Part shown: positions 26,487-36,237 of the stretch, in pieces
Layout: each line of letters opens with the position of its first letter
How positions within the stretch are numbered: position 1 is the stretch's first letter
Translations under genes and position numbers: made by a program
The notes under the pieces: generated by a model
What the model saw: the letters and a program-made list of their open reading frames with translations, nothing else
Databases searched by the model: none
What the model was told of the DNA's origin: nothing
Source: Carnobacterium sp. 17-4
GTDB lineage: Bacteria; Bacillota; Bacilli; Lactobacillales; Carnobacteriaceae
Length of the DNA stretch: 64,000 nt
NCBI RefSeq assembly: GCF_000195575.1
Contig: NC_015391.1
Coordinates: forward strand, 1,046,501 to 1,110,500
Reading direction: 5' to 3'

Positions 26487-29300
26487 TTGAACCATAAAGA
26501 TACATATGCTGTAGTGGATATTGAAACAACAGGCGGTAATGTAACCAGTGGGGACCGTATGATTCAATTTGGTTGTGTCTTAATAGAAGACGATAAAATT
26601 GTTCATCGTTTCGCAACAACGGTTAACCCTTTAACAAGTATCCCAAAACAAATAGAGCATTTGACGGGTCTTTCGAATAAATCAGTTGCCTTAGCACCAT
26701 ATTTTGAAGATGTTGCAGCAACCATTTATAATTTATTGGAAGATTGCATTATCGTCGCACACAATATTCAATTTGATTATATTTTTCTTTCAGGAGAATT
26801 GCAGCGTTGTGGAATGCCAGCGTTGAAGAATAAAGGAATAGATACTGTTGAACTAGCACAAATTCTATTGCCTACTGAATCAAGTTACCGGCTAAATGAT
26901 TTAGTCAGCAAATTTAATATTGAACACACTAATCCGCATCAAGCAGATAGCGATGCAGCAGTTACTGCAGAACTTTTTCTTGAATTAAAAAATAAACTAA
27001 AAGAATTGCCTTTAGTTACTGTAGAAAAAATGGTTGAAATTTCTGAGCACCTTACTATGGAAACATCTTATTTCTTTGAAAATTTCTTAGCTGAAATGAA
27101 GCAGGAGCGATTACCGCTCTCTGAATCTATTATGATTAAAAATGGGTTAGCAATAAAGATAAAGAAACCTATTTTTGAACAAAAAACTTACCGTGAAGAG
27201 GTAAGTTACCCAACAACTGTAGCGAAGAAGGAACAGTTATTTCAGACGAAGTTGACAACCAGAAACCAACAAATCAAAATGATGGATGCTGTGTTTAATT
27301 ATTTTACTACTAATGAAAAGGGTCATTTTGCAATTGAAGCTGCTACAGGAGTAGGTAAGACTCTGGGTTATTTATTGCCGTTAGCTTATATTGCAACGGT
27401 TGAAGAACCAGTAGTCATCAGTACGTATACTACATTATTACAAAAACAACTATTAGAAAAAGATATTGTTCAATTAAATACGATTTTGCCTTTTATGGTA
27501 CAAGCGGCCATTTTAAAAAGCAAAAATCATTACATTCACTTAACGAAGTTTCAAGAAGTATTAAGAGACCCTATAGAGCAAAAAGTGGAAGCTATTTATA
27601 AAATGAAGCTATTGACTTGGTTGACTGAAACAGAGACCGGAGACTTGGATGAGTTGAATTTAACCAATTACAATCATATATTTTGGAGTAAAATTCGTCA
27701 TCGTGGTTGGTTGACGAAACCTGAAGAAGATTTGTGGCATAATGAAGATTTTTATTTGCATGCCCAACAAAAAATCAAGCATGCCAGTGTGATTATTACG
27801 AACCATTCTTTTTTATGTCATGATTTAAACCGTAAAGAAAAAGAGTTGCCAACGATTGGCAAACTGATTGTTGATGAAGCCCAACATTTGCCAGATGTAG
27901 CAACAGAAGCTTCTAGCGAAATTTTTGGTTATTACGGTATACAGCAATTAATAAAACTCATCGGTCGTAAATCTGATGAGAAGAGTTTTTTAGGTAGGCT
28001 AAGTCAACTCACACAACAGCTTCCTGAAATGGACCGTTCTCATATAGAAAATATGGAGTTGAACCTACTTTCATTAGAGGATGAATTATCCGATTTTATT
28101 CACCAACTGCTTATGTACTGTAAAAACACTACAGCCAACAAGCTTTACGAACAAGAACAAATAGATATTCAATTTAACAGAGAAACCAGCTGGAATTTGG
28201 CGTTAAAAAAAGCGTCAAAGAATGTTTTGACATTGATGAATGAAATCAATTATTTAGGGCTTGAATTAGTCAACCATGGATTAAATGAAAAACATCAATT
28301 AACCCAAAGAGAACGCTATTTACTTGAAGATTTTTTTGATGTATTGACGAAATTTGAAAATCAAAAAGATATTTTTTATGCTGTTTTTCAAAAAAATGAA
28401 GATAATGAAGTGACTTGGTTTTCATATAAAGAAAAAAGTCCTAAGAACACTTTCACTATTAAGCGTTCAAAAGTAGACAGCAGTAAGTTTTTAAAAGAAA
28501 AATTACTAGACCATACGCCCTTTATTTTGTACACAGGTGCCACATTAGAAATTAGCGGTTCGTTCAGTTATTTTGAAGCGCAGCTAGGAGAATCACAGTT
28601 AAGGGAATTAGTTATTGATTCGCCATATGATTACAAGGAACAAGCCAGACTGTGGATTCCTAAAGAGCTTAAACCCATAAAGGCATTATCGAAGAAAGAT
28701 TATGTCCAAATGATCGTAGAACAAGTAGAAAACATTATTGAACATTCCATTGAAAATACGATGGTTTTATTTAATTCTTACGAGATGTTACAAGAAGTAT
28801 ATTTTTCACTTCAACAAAAACCTTCAGTTTCTGGACGAGAGTTATTAGCACAAGGTTTTTCCGGCAGTCGGGAACGTATGTTAAAACGTTTCTTTAGGTC
28901 TACAGGAGGCATCCTCTTAGGAGCAGACAGTTTTTGGGAAGGCGTTGATTTGCCTGGAAAATCGTTAAGTGTGATTGTCATTACTCGATTGCCTTTTGAA
29001 TCTCCAGACAGACCCTTTGTTAAAGCCAAACATCGCTATTTAGAACAAAAACATTTAAATCCATTTACCATCGATTCACTGCCAAAAGCAACCTTGCGTT
29101 TAAAACAAGGTTTGGGAAGACTCATTCGTTCTGAGAATGATAAAGGTATTATGATTGTACTGGATAATCGTTTGATCCAAACAAGCTATGGCAAACAGAT
29201 TTTAGCTGCACTACCTAAAGAATTACCTATCGAAGAAGTACCAACAAAAAATATCGGTGAAAAATTGCGTCATTTTTTAAATGTAGAAGAAAAAAAATGA
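26487..29300 (+). CDS. dinG: DinG-family helicase with N-terminal DEDD 3'-5' exonuclease
   Basis: About 937 residues. The N-terminal exonuclease (1-165) has AVVDIETTGG, AHNIQFDYIFLSGEL and HQADSDAAVTAELF. The XPD-like helicase follows with Walker A AATGVGKTLGYLLP near 288, a VDEAQHLPD box near 462, and motifs V/VI LGADSFWEGVDLPG and GLGRLIRSEND. The Fe-S domain cysteines of E. coli DinG are absent, as reported for Staphylococcus aureus DinG, which acts as a nuclease. The start is taken as TTG 26487 because AGGTGA at 26476-26481 serves it; an upstream GTG at 26478 lies inside that site. It precedes ypmB/tseB, as in Bacillus, but ypmA is missing. Confidence 0.93.
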   Translation: MNHKDTYAVVDIETTGGNVTSGDRMIQFGCVLIEDDKIVHRFATTVNPLTSIPKQIEHLTGLSNKSVALAPYFEDVAATIYNLLEDCIIVAHNIQFDYIFLSGELQRCGMPALKNKGIDTVELAQILLPTESSYRLNDLVSKFNIEHTNPHQADSDAAVTAELFLELKNKLKELPLVTVEKMVEISEHLTMETSYFFENFLAEMKQERLPLSESIMIKNGLAIKIKKPIFEQKTYREEVSYPTTVAKKEQLFQTKLTTRNQQIKMMDAVFNYFTTNEKGHFAIEAATGVGKTLGYLLPLAYIATVEEPVVISTYTTLLQKQLLEKDIVQLNTILPFMVQAAILKSKNHYIHLTKFQEVLRDPIEQKVEAIYKMKLLTWLTETETGDLDELNLTNYNHIFWSKIRHRGWLTKPEEDLWHNEDFYLHAQQKIKHASVIITNHSFLCHDLNRKEKELPTIGKLIVDEAQHLPDVATEASSEIFGYYGIQQLIKLIGRKSDEKSFLGRLSQLTQQLPEMDRSHIENMELNLLSLEDELSDFIHQLLMYCKNTTANKLYEQEQIDIQFNRETSWNLALKKASKNVLTLMNEINYLGLELVNHGLNEKHQLTQRERYLLEDFFDVLTKFENQKDIFYAVFQKNEDNEVTWFSYKEKSPKNTFTIKRSKVDSSKFLKEKLLDHTPFILYTGATLEISGSFSYFEAQLGESQLRELVIDSPYDYKEQARLWIPKELKPIKALSKKDYVQMIVEQVENIIEHSIENTMVLFNSYEMLQEVYFSLQQKPSVSGRELLAQGFSGSRERMLKRFFRSTGGILLGADSFWEGVDLPGKSLSVIVITRLPFESPDRPFVKAKHRYLEQKHLNPFTIDSLPKATLRLKQGLGRLIRSENDKGIMIVLDNRLIQTSYGKQILAALPKELPIEEVPTKNIGEKLRHFLNVEEKK

Positions 29301-29421
29301 ACTAAACGGCCAAATTTTATAATAGAATGTTCAGTAAAAATAATGGTTTTCTGTTATAATAAACTATTAAAAGCAATAGATGAAAGAAGAAAAAAAGAAT
29401 AAACTAAAAGTAGGGATACTT

Positions 29422-29898
29422 ATGAAAAAAGGAATAATAATCACTTCAGCAATTGTCATGAGTGTGATACTTGTCTGCTCAATTACTCTTTTATTGATTA
29501 GTCAAGATCCAATAAAAAAAGCAGAAAAAGAGACGATTGCCATTGCAAAAGAATCTGCTGGTCTAGTGAAAGCAACTGATTTTTATTGGTACAATCGTGA
29601 TAAGACCTATTTTTCAGTTTCGGGATTGAACGAATCTGATGAAGAAATTATGGTAATAGTAGCTAAAGATGGTGGAGCCACAACGGTTTTGAATCAAGAT
29701 GAATTTATTACCGAACAACAAGCTAAAGCATTAACACGCGAAGATAAAGGCGCAGTTGACATTCTTGAAGCTCGTATCGGCCTTGATGGTGAAACACCTA
29801 TTTGGGAGATTTCTTACAAACAAGAGAACGGAAGACTAGGTTATTATGTTTTGACCGCTAAATCTGGCAAATGGGTAAGCGATATTGAAAATATTTAA
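29422..29898 (+). CDS. tseB: TseB/YpmB-like membrane-anchored cell-wall elongation factor (DUF5590)
   Basis: A 158-residue protein with one N-terminal membrane helix (residues ~3-25, [21 protein letters not shown]) and an extracytoplasmic region made of two PepSY-like/cystatin-fold units ([21 protein letters not shown] and the second half ending [16 protein letters not shown]). In Bacillus YpmB (TseB) influences penicillin-binding-protein-driven elongation. AGGGA at 29412-29416 supports ATG 29422; the frame is open from ATG 29380 without a ribosome site. The position between dinG and asnS is the same as in Bacillus, although aspB is missing. Confidence 0.82.
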   Translation: MKKGIIITSAIVMSVILVCSITLLLISQDPIKKAEKETIAIAKESAGLVKATDFYWYNRDKTYFSVSGLNESDEEIMVIVAKDGGATTVLNQDEFITEQQAKALTREDKGAVDILEARIGLDGETPIWEISYKQENGRLGYYVLTAKSGKWVSDIENI

Positions 29899-29999
29899 AG
29901 TTTCTTAAAAAAGACCGTTATAGAGTACGTTTTTCTTGTATAATAATCAAGGCAGTAAAAATAAGTAACCATCAAAATTTATTTAAAGGAGTTTTAACT

Positions 30000-31298
30000 G
30001 TGGAACATATTACAATTATAGAATCCAAAAATCATGTTGGAGAAGAAGTAGAGATCGGAGCTTGGGTAGCGAATAAACGTTCAAGTGGTAAGATCGCATT
30101 TTTACAATTACGTGATGGTTCTGGATTTTTTCAAGGAATCGTAGTAAAAAGTGAAGTTGAAGAAGAAGTTTTCCAATTAGCGAAATCATTGAATCAAGAA
30201 ACTTCTATTCTATTAACCGGTGTTATTCAAGAAGATGCACGTTCAAAATTCGGTTATGAAATTGCCGTGAAATCAATCAAAGTAATCGGTGAAAGCCATG
30301 ATTATCCCATTACTCCAAAAGAACATGGGACAGAATTTTTAATGGATCACCGTCATTTATGGCTACGTTCTTCAAAACAACATGCGATTATGCGTATTCG
30401 TAATGAGATTATCCGTGCTACTTATAATTTCTTCAATGAAGAAGGATTCATCAAGGTCGATCCACCAATCTTAACAGCAAATGCTGCGGAAGATTCAACA
30501 GAATTATTCCATACAGAATATTTTGATCAAGAAGCTTTCCTTTCACAAAGTGGTCAATTATATATGGAAGCAGCTGCAATGGCATTTGGGAAAGTCTTTT
30601 CTTTTGGTCCTACTTTTAGAGCAGAAAAATCGAAGACGCGTCGTCATTTAATTGAATTTTGGATGATTGAACCTGAGATGGCTTTTATGGATCATGAGCA
30701 AAGTTTAGAAGTACAAGAAAAATATGTTGCTTATTTGATTCAAAGTGTTCTTGATAATTGTGATGATGCATTAAATACATTAGAACGCGACAAAGAAGTG
30801 TTGAAAAAATACACAGAATTGCCTTATCCAAGAATTTCATATGATGATGCAGTAACCTTATTAAATGAAAATGGGTTTGACGATATTACTTGGGGAGATG
30901 ATTTTGGATCACCTCATGAAACCTTTATTGCAAATCAATACGACAAACCTGTCTTTATTTTAAATTATCCTAAAGCTATAAAAGCTTTCTATATGAAGCC
31001 ACATCCTGAAAGAGAAGATGTTGTGTTGTGTGCTGATTTAATTGCTCCTGAAGGGTATGGAGAAATAGTTGGTGGAAGTGAACGTGAAGTTGATTTCGAC
31101 GCATTATCTCAACGAATTAAAGATTTTGGTCTAAAAGAAGAAGATTACGCATGGTACATGGATTTACGTAAATACGGCAGTGTTCCTCATTCAGGATTTG
31201 GATTAGGATTAGAACGTACAGTAACATGGATCTGTGGAACAGAGCATATTCGTGAGTCTATTCCGTTCCCTCGCTTAATAAATCGTATCTACCCATAA
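30000..31298 (+). CDS. asnS: Asparaginyl-tRNA synthetase
   Basis: A class-II aminoacyl-tRNA synthetase of 432 residues. An N-terminal OB anticodon-binding domain (~10-100, [27 protein letters not shown]) precedes the catalytic core with motif 1 [15 protein letters not shown], motif 2 [20 protein letters not shown] and motif 3 [25 protein letters not shown] is typical of AsnRS. The start is GTG with AAGGAG about 9 bases upstream. The 101-bp upstream gap is too short for a T-box riboswitch. Confidence 0.97.
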   Translation: MEHITIIESKNHVGEEVEIGAWVANKRSSGKIAFLQLRDGSGFFQGIVVKSEVEEEVFQLAKSLNQETSILLTGVIQEDARSKFGYEIAVKSIKVIGESHDYPITPKEHGTEFLMDHRHLWLRSSKQHAIMRIRNEIIRATYNFFNEEGFIKVDPPILTANAAEDSTELFHTEYFDQEAFLSQSGQLYMEAAAMAFGKVFSFGPTFRAEKSKTRRHLIEFWMIEPEMAFMDHEQSLEVQEKYVAYLIQSVLDNCDDALNTLERDKEVLKKYTELPYPRISYDDAVTLLNENGFDDITWGDDFGSPHETFIANQYDKPVFILNYPKAIKAFYMKPHPEREDVVLCADLIAPEGYGEIVGGSEREVDFDALSQRIKDFGLKEEDYAWYMDLRKYGSVPHSGFGLGLERTVTWICGTEHIRESIPFPRLINRIYP

Positions 31299-31306
31299 AA
31301 ACGAGT

Positions 31307-31341
31307 ACAGCAACTTGAGTCTTTCTAAGTTGCTGTTTTTT
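31307..31341 (+). terminator. Terminator after asnS
   Basis: CAGCAACTT (31308-31316) pairs with AAGTTGCTG (31327-31335), followed by six T residues. Confidence 0.88.
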
Positions 31342-31400
31342 AATCGTATAAGACAAAGAAAGATCCCTTTAATTGAGAACAACAAGGAGGATAGAACTCA

Positions 31401-32117
31401 ATGAATAATCACTTATTACAGAAATGGCTGAAAGCAGGAAATACGACGATATCAAATGTCTTGTTAACCCATTATAAAGATCTTGGTTTAAGTAGTGAAC
31501 AATTGATTTTAGTCTTGCAGTTAAAATCATTTATTGACGCTGGAAATGATTTTCCGGATACAGAAGTTATTTCAAAACGAATGCAAATTTCTTCTTCAGA
31601 TGTCTTTCAAATGATTCATGAATTAATCAATAAAAAATTGATCATCATTGAAACAGAAAAAAATAATGAAGGAAAAACACGTGATAGCTACCGGTTGGAT
31701 TTATTATGGGATAAACTGGCAATGGCTATTTCCCAACAAGAAAACCAACAGCGTTTTGAAAAACAGCATTTATCTGAACAAGATCTATTTCAATTATTTG
31801 AAGCGGAATTCGGTAGGCCTTTGTCTCCAATAGAAATGCAGACAATAGGGATGTGGTTGGATGAAGATCATTATGCCATTGAGCTAATTGAATTAGCGTT
31901 AAGAGAAGCTGTTTTGAATCAAGTATACAGTTTGAAATATGTAGATCGTATCTTACTGAATTGGGAAAGAAAAAATATCCGAACCAAAGATCAAGTTGAA
32001 AAAGAAGCGAGTCGTCGCAGAAAAGCAGGCACTAAAACGCAAAATTATTCAGTGTCTAAGGAACCGACTACTAAAGTGCCATTGCACAATTGGTTAAATA
32101 ATAACGAAAATCCTTAA
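31401..32117 (+). CDS. dnaD: DNA replication initiation/primosome protein DnaD
   Basis: Helps load the replicative helicase at oriC and at restarted forks in Firmicutes. The 238 residues contain the N-terminal winged-helix oligomerisation domain (~20-105, LSSEQLILVLQLKSFIDAGND, ISKRMQISSSDVFQMIHEL) and the C-terminal DnaD/DnaB2 DNA-binding domain (~125-200, LFQLFEAEFGRPLSPIEMQT, LREAVLNQVYSLKYVDRILLNW). AAGGAGG is upstream. nth follows after 14 bp; the asnS-dnaD-nth order matches Bacillus. Confidence 0.95.
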   Translation: MNNHLLQKWLKAGNTTISNVLLTHYKDLGLSSEQLILVLQLKSFIDAGNDFPDTEVISKRMQISSSDVFQMIHELINKKLIIIETEKNNEGKTRDSYRLDLLWDKLAMAISQQENQQRFEKQHLSEQDLFQLFEAEFGRPLSPIEMQTIGMWLDEDHYAIELIELALREAVLNQVYSLKYVDRILLNWERKNIRTKDQVEKEASRRRKAGTKTQNYSVSKEPTTKVPLHNWLNNNENP

Positions 32118-32131
32118 CAAGGGGTGAAAAG

Positions 32132-32770
32132 ATGCTACCTAAAACGCAAACAATTCAAATGATTGAGGCAATGGGAAATTTGTTTCCTCATGCAACTTGC
32201 GAACTTGTTCATAAAAATGCTTTTGAATTATTGATTGCTGTTATGTTAAGTGCACAGACCACAGATGTTTCTGTAAATAAAATTACACCAGAACTGTTTC
32301 GTAAATACCCTACACCGGAAGCCTTTTTAGATGCGCCTGTAGAAGACATTATGGAACAGTTAAAAACGATTGGTTTATACCGTAATAAAGCAAAATTTAT
32401 TAAAGGCTGTTGCCGTAAGTTGATTGATGAGTTTAATGGAATGGTCCCAAATAAAAGAAGCGAATTAGAATCTTTACCAGGTGTGGGTAGAAAAACAGCG
32501 AACGTTGTCCTGAGTGTGGCATTTAATCTCCCGGCGATTGCTGTGGATACACATGTAGAAAGGGTGACGAAGAGATTGGGTATCTGCCCTCCAAAAGCTA
32601 CTGTTCGTGAAGTGGAAGAGATCTTGATGCAACAACTACCAAAAGAACTTTGGAGCATTGCGCATCATAGACTAATCTTTTTTGGGCGCTATCAGTGTAC
32701 GGCAAGAAACCACGATCATGATATTTGTATTCAATTGTTGAAAGAAAATAGCCCTGCAAAAGTACAATAA
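32132..32770 (+). CDS. nth: Endonuclease III homologue with incomplete Fe-S ligand set
   Basis: A base-excision DNA glycosylase/AP lyase for oxidised pyrimidines; 212 residues, near the 211 of E. coli. The helix-hairpin-helix LESLPGVGRKTANVV carries the catalytic Lys, and AVDTHVERVTKRLG holds the catalytic Asp. The C-terminal cluster loop reads CTARNHDHDICIQLLKE. Against the canonical C-X6-C-X2-C-X5-C it has Cys, His, Cys, Glu, so two of four ligands are replaced and a normal [4Fe-4S] cluster is unlikely. GGGGTG precedes the ATG. It shares a bidirectional terminator with PBP1A. Confidence 0.93.
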   Translation: MLPKTQTIQMIEAMGNLFPHATCELVHKNAFELLIAVMLSAQTTDVSVNKITPELFRKYPTPEAFLDAPVEDIMEQLKTIGLYRNKAKFIKGCCRKLIDEFNGMVPNKRSELESLPGVGRKTANVVLSVAFNLPAIAVDTHVERVTKRLGICPPKATVREVEEILMQQLPKELWSIAHHRLIFFGRYQCTARNHDHDICIQLLKENSPAKVQ

Positions 32771-32771
32771 A

Positions 32772-32820
32772 AAAACAAGAAGAAGTGTATCGCTTTAGAT
32801 ACGCCTCTTCTTGTTTTTTT
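32772..32820. terminator. Bidirectional terminator between nth and PBP1A
   Basis: A long stem, AACAAGAAGA then GTGTATC pairing with GATACGC and TCTTCTTGTT, has A/T tracts on both sides. Confidence 0.9.
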
Positions 32821-32844
32821 TATAAATTTTAAGATAGAAGGAAC

Positions 32845-35454
32845 TTATTCTTCTGGAGCACTGCTACTTGATTCAGAACTACTGCTCGATTCAGAGCTTA
32901 CAGGTGGAGCACTGCTACTTGATTCAGAACTACTGCTCGATTCAGAACTTTCAGGTGGAGCGCTGCTGCTCGATTCAGAACTACTGCTTGATTCAGAACT
33001 TTCGCTGCTTTCTGCCTCAGGTTCTTCCTCAGGTTCCTCCTCTTCAGGTTCCTCTTCTTTAGGTGGGATAAGAACACTCGTTGAAGCCGCAGGGCCTGTT
33101 TTATCGCCAGCCTGAACCGCAAGTGTAATAGAGATTTCACCTTCAGGAGGATTTTGTAAAATATAAGAAAGATCATTAGTCGAATACGATTCAGATCCTA
33201 TTGTTAACAGATAGGATATATCTTTTTCGGAATAAGCATTCCATTTAATCGATAGAGCATCTGCTTCTTCGTCATAGGTAGCAGCTAAGCCTTCCGGTGC
33301 ATTTAATTCGATTTCTTCACTTTCATCTTCTTCACTTTCTTCTTCAGAGCTGTCAACGGCTACTGCAGTTGGCTCAGTTCCTTTAACAAACAATTCTGTA
33401 ACAATTTTGTCTGAAGGAGTTTTAGGTCCAGCAAGTTTTGCAGGCATTGAACCTTTTTCAACGGCTACTTCAACAACTGAACTTGGTTTTTCCCAGTCGC
33501 TAGATTCAACTGACTCTGAAACATATGACATCAAAGCTTGATAGATTTGCTGAGGTAATAAACGTTCACTGCCTTTATTATCGATTGAGTCAAAGTAATT
33601 ATCTTTTCCGACCCAAACAGATAATGCATAATTTGTTGTGTAACCTGTATACCATTTATCAGGCACGCCATTTTCTTGGATACCATGTTCAATTTTTTCA
33701 TCTGGAGTATAGTTTGTCGTACCGGTTTTCCCAGCTTGAGGAATACCGTTCAATCCTACTCTAGAAGAGTTATTACTAGCGACATCTTTTAACATATCTG
33801 TGATCATGTAAGCTGTTGATTCTTCCATAGCCTTATTCGATTCAGGTTTCAAACTGATTTCTTCGCCATCGTCTAAAATGATTTTTGAAACCGTGTAAGG
33901 TTCAGTGTACGTTCCACCGTTTGCGAACGCAGCATAGGCCGCCGATAAATCAACTGGAGTAATATCTCCAGTAAAAGCATTTGACTCAACTAAAGTCTTT
34001 TCTTTAGTATTTAAAGTGGAGGTATCAATGCCAATATTTGTTAAAAACTCATTTGCTTTCTCTCTAGGGACGTCATTGTAAATCTTAGTAGTAGGCACGT
34101 TACGTGAATCAACTAGAGCTCTGCGCATACTAATTTGACCTTCATAGTTATTGTCGTAGTTGTTGATAGGAGTCCCATCTTTAAATGTATAGGGTTCATC
34201 TACTACTTGTTCATAAGTAGAGTAGTTTAAATACTCTATAGCGGGACCATAAGCTGACAAAGGTTTGATATTCGATCCAACACTTCGTTTTAACTCTGTA
34301 GCATAATTGGTTCCTAATTGAACTTCTTGATCACGTGCGCCACCTAGAGCTTTTAATTGCCCAGTGTTGACATCGACTAAAGAAATACCGGTTTGAATGT
34401 CTTCATCTTCAATTTGGACGTATTCATCGGAATTCACAATATCGTAAAGACGTTGTTGTGCATCCATATCCAAATTCGTGTGTATGGTCAATCCAGAGGT
34501 GTAAGGATCTAAATTGGTTTTTCTCTCAACTTCAGCAAGAACTTCTTTGACATATGGGTCGAACACAAGGTTATTTGTTTCTTCTCCAGAATGGTCGATT
34601 AAACCTTCTGAAACATCAACTGATTTAGCTTCTTGGGCTTCTGCAGCCGTAATAGCTTCATTTTCCACCATCATATCTAATACTAAGTTGCGTCGTTTTG
34701 TGGCATCGTCTGGATTGGTAAGTGGATTATATGCATTTGGAGCTTGTGGCATTCCAGCAAGTAATGCTGCTTCTGGCAAAGTCAATTCAGCCAACGGTTT
34801 ACCAAAATAATAATCACTAGCTGTTCCCATTCCATATTGATTGTCGGACATATAGACCTTATTGATATAAAAAGTTAAAATTTGTTCTTTTGAATACTTT
34901 TGTTCTAACTGCAAGGATAACCAAGCTTCTTGTGCTTTTCGTTTTAACGTTTGATCTTCCGAGCCTGTTGAGAAAACAGAAAGCTTGATCAACTGTTGTG
35001 TAATCGTGCTTCCACCTTCTGAAGCGAAACCATCCGTAATGTTCGCTACCACTGCTCCTGCAATACGGATAGGATCAATACCGATATGGGTATAAAAACG
35101 TTGATCCTCAATAGCAACGATTGCATCTTTTAGCACTTGGGGGACATCATTTTCTGATACCAGTTCGCGACTTTCTCCTCCAAGAGTTAAAAATTCATTT
35201 CCTTCTGAATCTAGTAATGTTGAGGAAACCGTATCGGTTAAACTGTTTTCTGTGACATCAGGTGCAGAGGATACGTAATAAGCAAATAATCCCATACCGC
35301 CAATTACCACTGCTGCTATTAAGGCTAGAATTCCAATAAGAATTTTTTTCCAAAGGGGAGAAGAGGATTTTTTGCTCTTTTTACCTTTTTTTGTATGTTT
35401 TGATTTTTGTGCTTGTTTCTTTGACACGCGTGACATTTCTTTTTTTTCTGACAT
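32845..35454 (-). CDS. ponA: Bifunctional class A penicillin-binding protein 1A
   Basis: Polymerises and cross-links peptidoglycan. The 869 residues comprise a Lys-rich cytoplasmic tail, one membrane helix (~37-61), a GT51 glycosyltransferase with catalytic Glu116 in AIEDQRFYTH and EGGSTITQQL, then a transpeptidase with SxxK in VGSNIKPL, SRN in VDSRNVPT and KTG in AGKTGTTN. A fibronectin-III-like segment (~715-800) and a Glu-Pro then Ser-Glu-rich tail end the protein. The tail is encoded by 51-bp tandem repeats. AAGGAG supports the ATG. recU lies just upstream in the same orientation, as in the Bacillus recU-ponA operon. Confidence 0.96.
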   Translation of the reverse strand: MSEKKEMSRVSKKQAQKSKHTKKGKKSKKSSSPLWKKILIGILALIAAVVIGGMGLFAYYVSSAPDVTENSLTDTVSSTLLDSEGNEFLTLGGESRELVSENDVPQVLKDAIVAIEDQRFYTHIGIDPIRIAGAVVANITDGFASEGGSTITQQLIKLSVFSTGSEDQTLKRKAQEAWLSLQLEQKYSKEQILTFYINKVYMSDNQYGMGTASDYYFGKPLAELTLPEAALLAGMPQAPNAYNPLTNPDDATKRRNLVLDMMVENEAITAAEAQEAKSVDVSEGLIDHSGEETNNLVFDPYVKEVLAEVERKTNLDPYTSGLTIHTNLDMDAQQRLYDIVNSDEYVQIEDEDIQTGISLVDVNTGQLKALGGARDQEVQLGTNYATELKRSVGSNIKPLSAYGPAIEYLNYSTYEQVVDEPYTFKDGTPINNYDNNYEGQISMRRALVDSRNVPTTKIYNDVPREKANEFLTNIGIDTSTLNTKEKTLVESNAFTGDITPVDLSAAYAAFANGGTYTEPYTVSKIILDDGEEISLKPESNKAMEESTAYMITDMLKDVASNNSSRVGLNGIPQAGKTGTTNYTPDEKIEHGIQENGVPDKWYTGYTTNYALSVWVGKDNYFDSIDNKGSERLLPQQIYQALMSYVSESVESSDWEKPSSVVEVAVEKGSMPAKLAGPKTPSDKIVTELFVKGTEPTAVAVDSSEEESEEDESEEIELNAPEGLAATYDEEADALSIKWNAYSEKDISYLLTIGSESYSTNDLSYILQNPPEGEISITLAVQAGDKTGPAASTSVLIPPKEEEPEEEEPEEEPEAESSESSESSSSSESSSSAPPESSESSSSSESSSSAPPVSSESSSSSESSSSAPEE
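32855..33003 (-). repeat. Three tandem 51-bp repeats in the PBP1A tail
   Basis: Units at 32855-32905 and 32906-32956 differ at few positions, and a third partial, more diverged unit runs to about 33003. Each encodes 17 residues (APP then a Ser/Glu run). Within each unit a shorter GATTCAGAAC-containing repeat of about 24 bases recurs. Confidence 0.88.
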
Positions 35455-35524
35455 GTTAAATCTACTCCTTAATTCTCAAATTTAATAAGAGAACAAACTA
35501 TTTCTTTCTTACATGAACGACTAT

Positions 35525-36166
35525 TTATTCTATTGCTAATGTGTTCACATTTTCTAGCTTAGCAATTAGCTGATCCACGACTTTTAAATAGGGAATGCGC
35601 GGCGATAGTTCATAATACATTTCATATCCACTCTTTTCAAGTTCTTTTAATGGAATCGATTTTCTCCCATCTTGGTATTGGTTGTTCCAATACTCAATTA
35701 AATGACTTGCTTCCAATAAAAAAAGACGCTCACTTGTAGTAAAACGCATGATGACAAAACAAATAGCATGTTGTTCGATGCATTGCTGCATATGAACGAT
35801 TTGATGGTCATGAAAATTTTTCAAAGGAAAAGAAAGTTTGTTTTTTGTTTCTTTTGCTTCGAAATCCAAATAATAACCTTTATAAACTCCATTGTAGTCG
35901 GTTGTAGATGCCTGTCTAAAGTAAGCTTCTTTAATGACAGCTGCACTTCTCTTAGGGTAATCTACTTTTACAATCTGAATAGGGGTAGGCTTTTTATGAA
36001 TAACAGCATTTCCTTTTGCTAAATAATATTGATTGCTTGCATTAATATCATCTTCTAAGGACATACCTCGCTTACTGAATGAAGTCATCTGTTTGTTTAG
36101 TTGCTTTTTTGGTGGAACTTTGTCACTATGGATATAGGTTTTACCATTAGGATATCGTATAGCCAA
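35525..36166 (-). CDS. recU: Holliday junction resolvase RecU
   Basis: Cleaves four-way recombination junctions and also modulates RecA in Firmicutes. The 213 residues show the restriction-nuclease-like core: TDYNGVYKGYYLDFEAKET with the metal-binding Asp and Glu/Lys, followed by FPLKNFHDHQIVHM. The N-terminal MAIRYPNGKTY is typical. TAGGAGTG precedes the ATG. PBP1A follows after 70 bp on the same strand, so the pair is likely cotranscribed. Confidence 0.95.
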   Translation of the reverse strand: MAIRYPNGKTYIHSDKVPPKKQLNKQMTSFSKRGMSLEDDINASNQYYLAKGNAVIHKKPTPIQIVKVDYPKRSAAVIKEAYFRQASTTDYNGVYKGYYLDFEAKETKNKLSFPLKNFHDHQIVHMQQCIEQHAICFVIMRFTTSERLFLLEASHLIEYWNNQYQDGRKSIPLKELEKSGYEMYYELSPRIPYLKVVDQLIAKLENVNTLAIE

Positions 36167-36237
36167 ATGAAATCACACTCCTAAGGTTCATTATATCAAA
36201 GAACGGCCTTTAAAGAAAAGGAGAATCAAATGAGTTT

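Noticed and set aside
29899-29999. T-box riboswitch ahead of asnS
   Set aside because: The 101-bp gap is too short and no T-box sequence or specifier-loop motif is visible.
32855-33003. CRISPR-like spaced repeats
   Set aside because: The repeats are contiguous, in frame within a gene and have no unique spacers; no cas genes are present.
32898-33176. Open frame overlapping the PBP1A tail in another frame
   Set aside because: It arises from the 51-bp repeats and repetitive Ser/Glu codons; no start signal or similarity.
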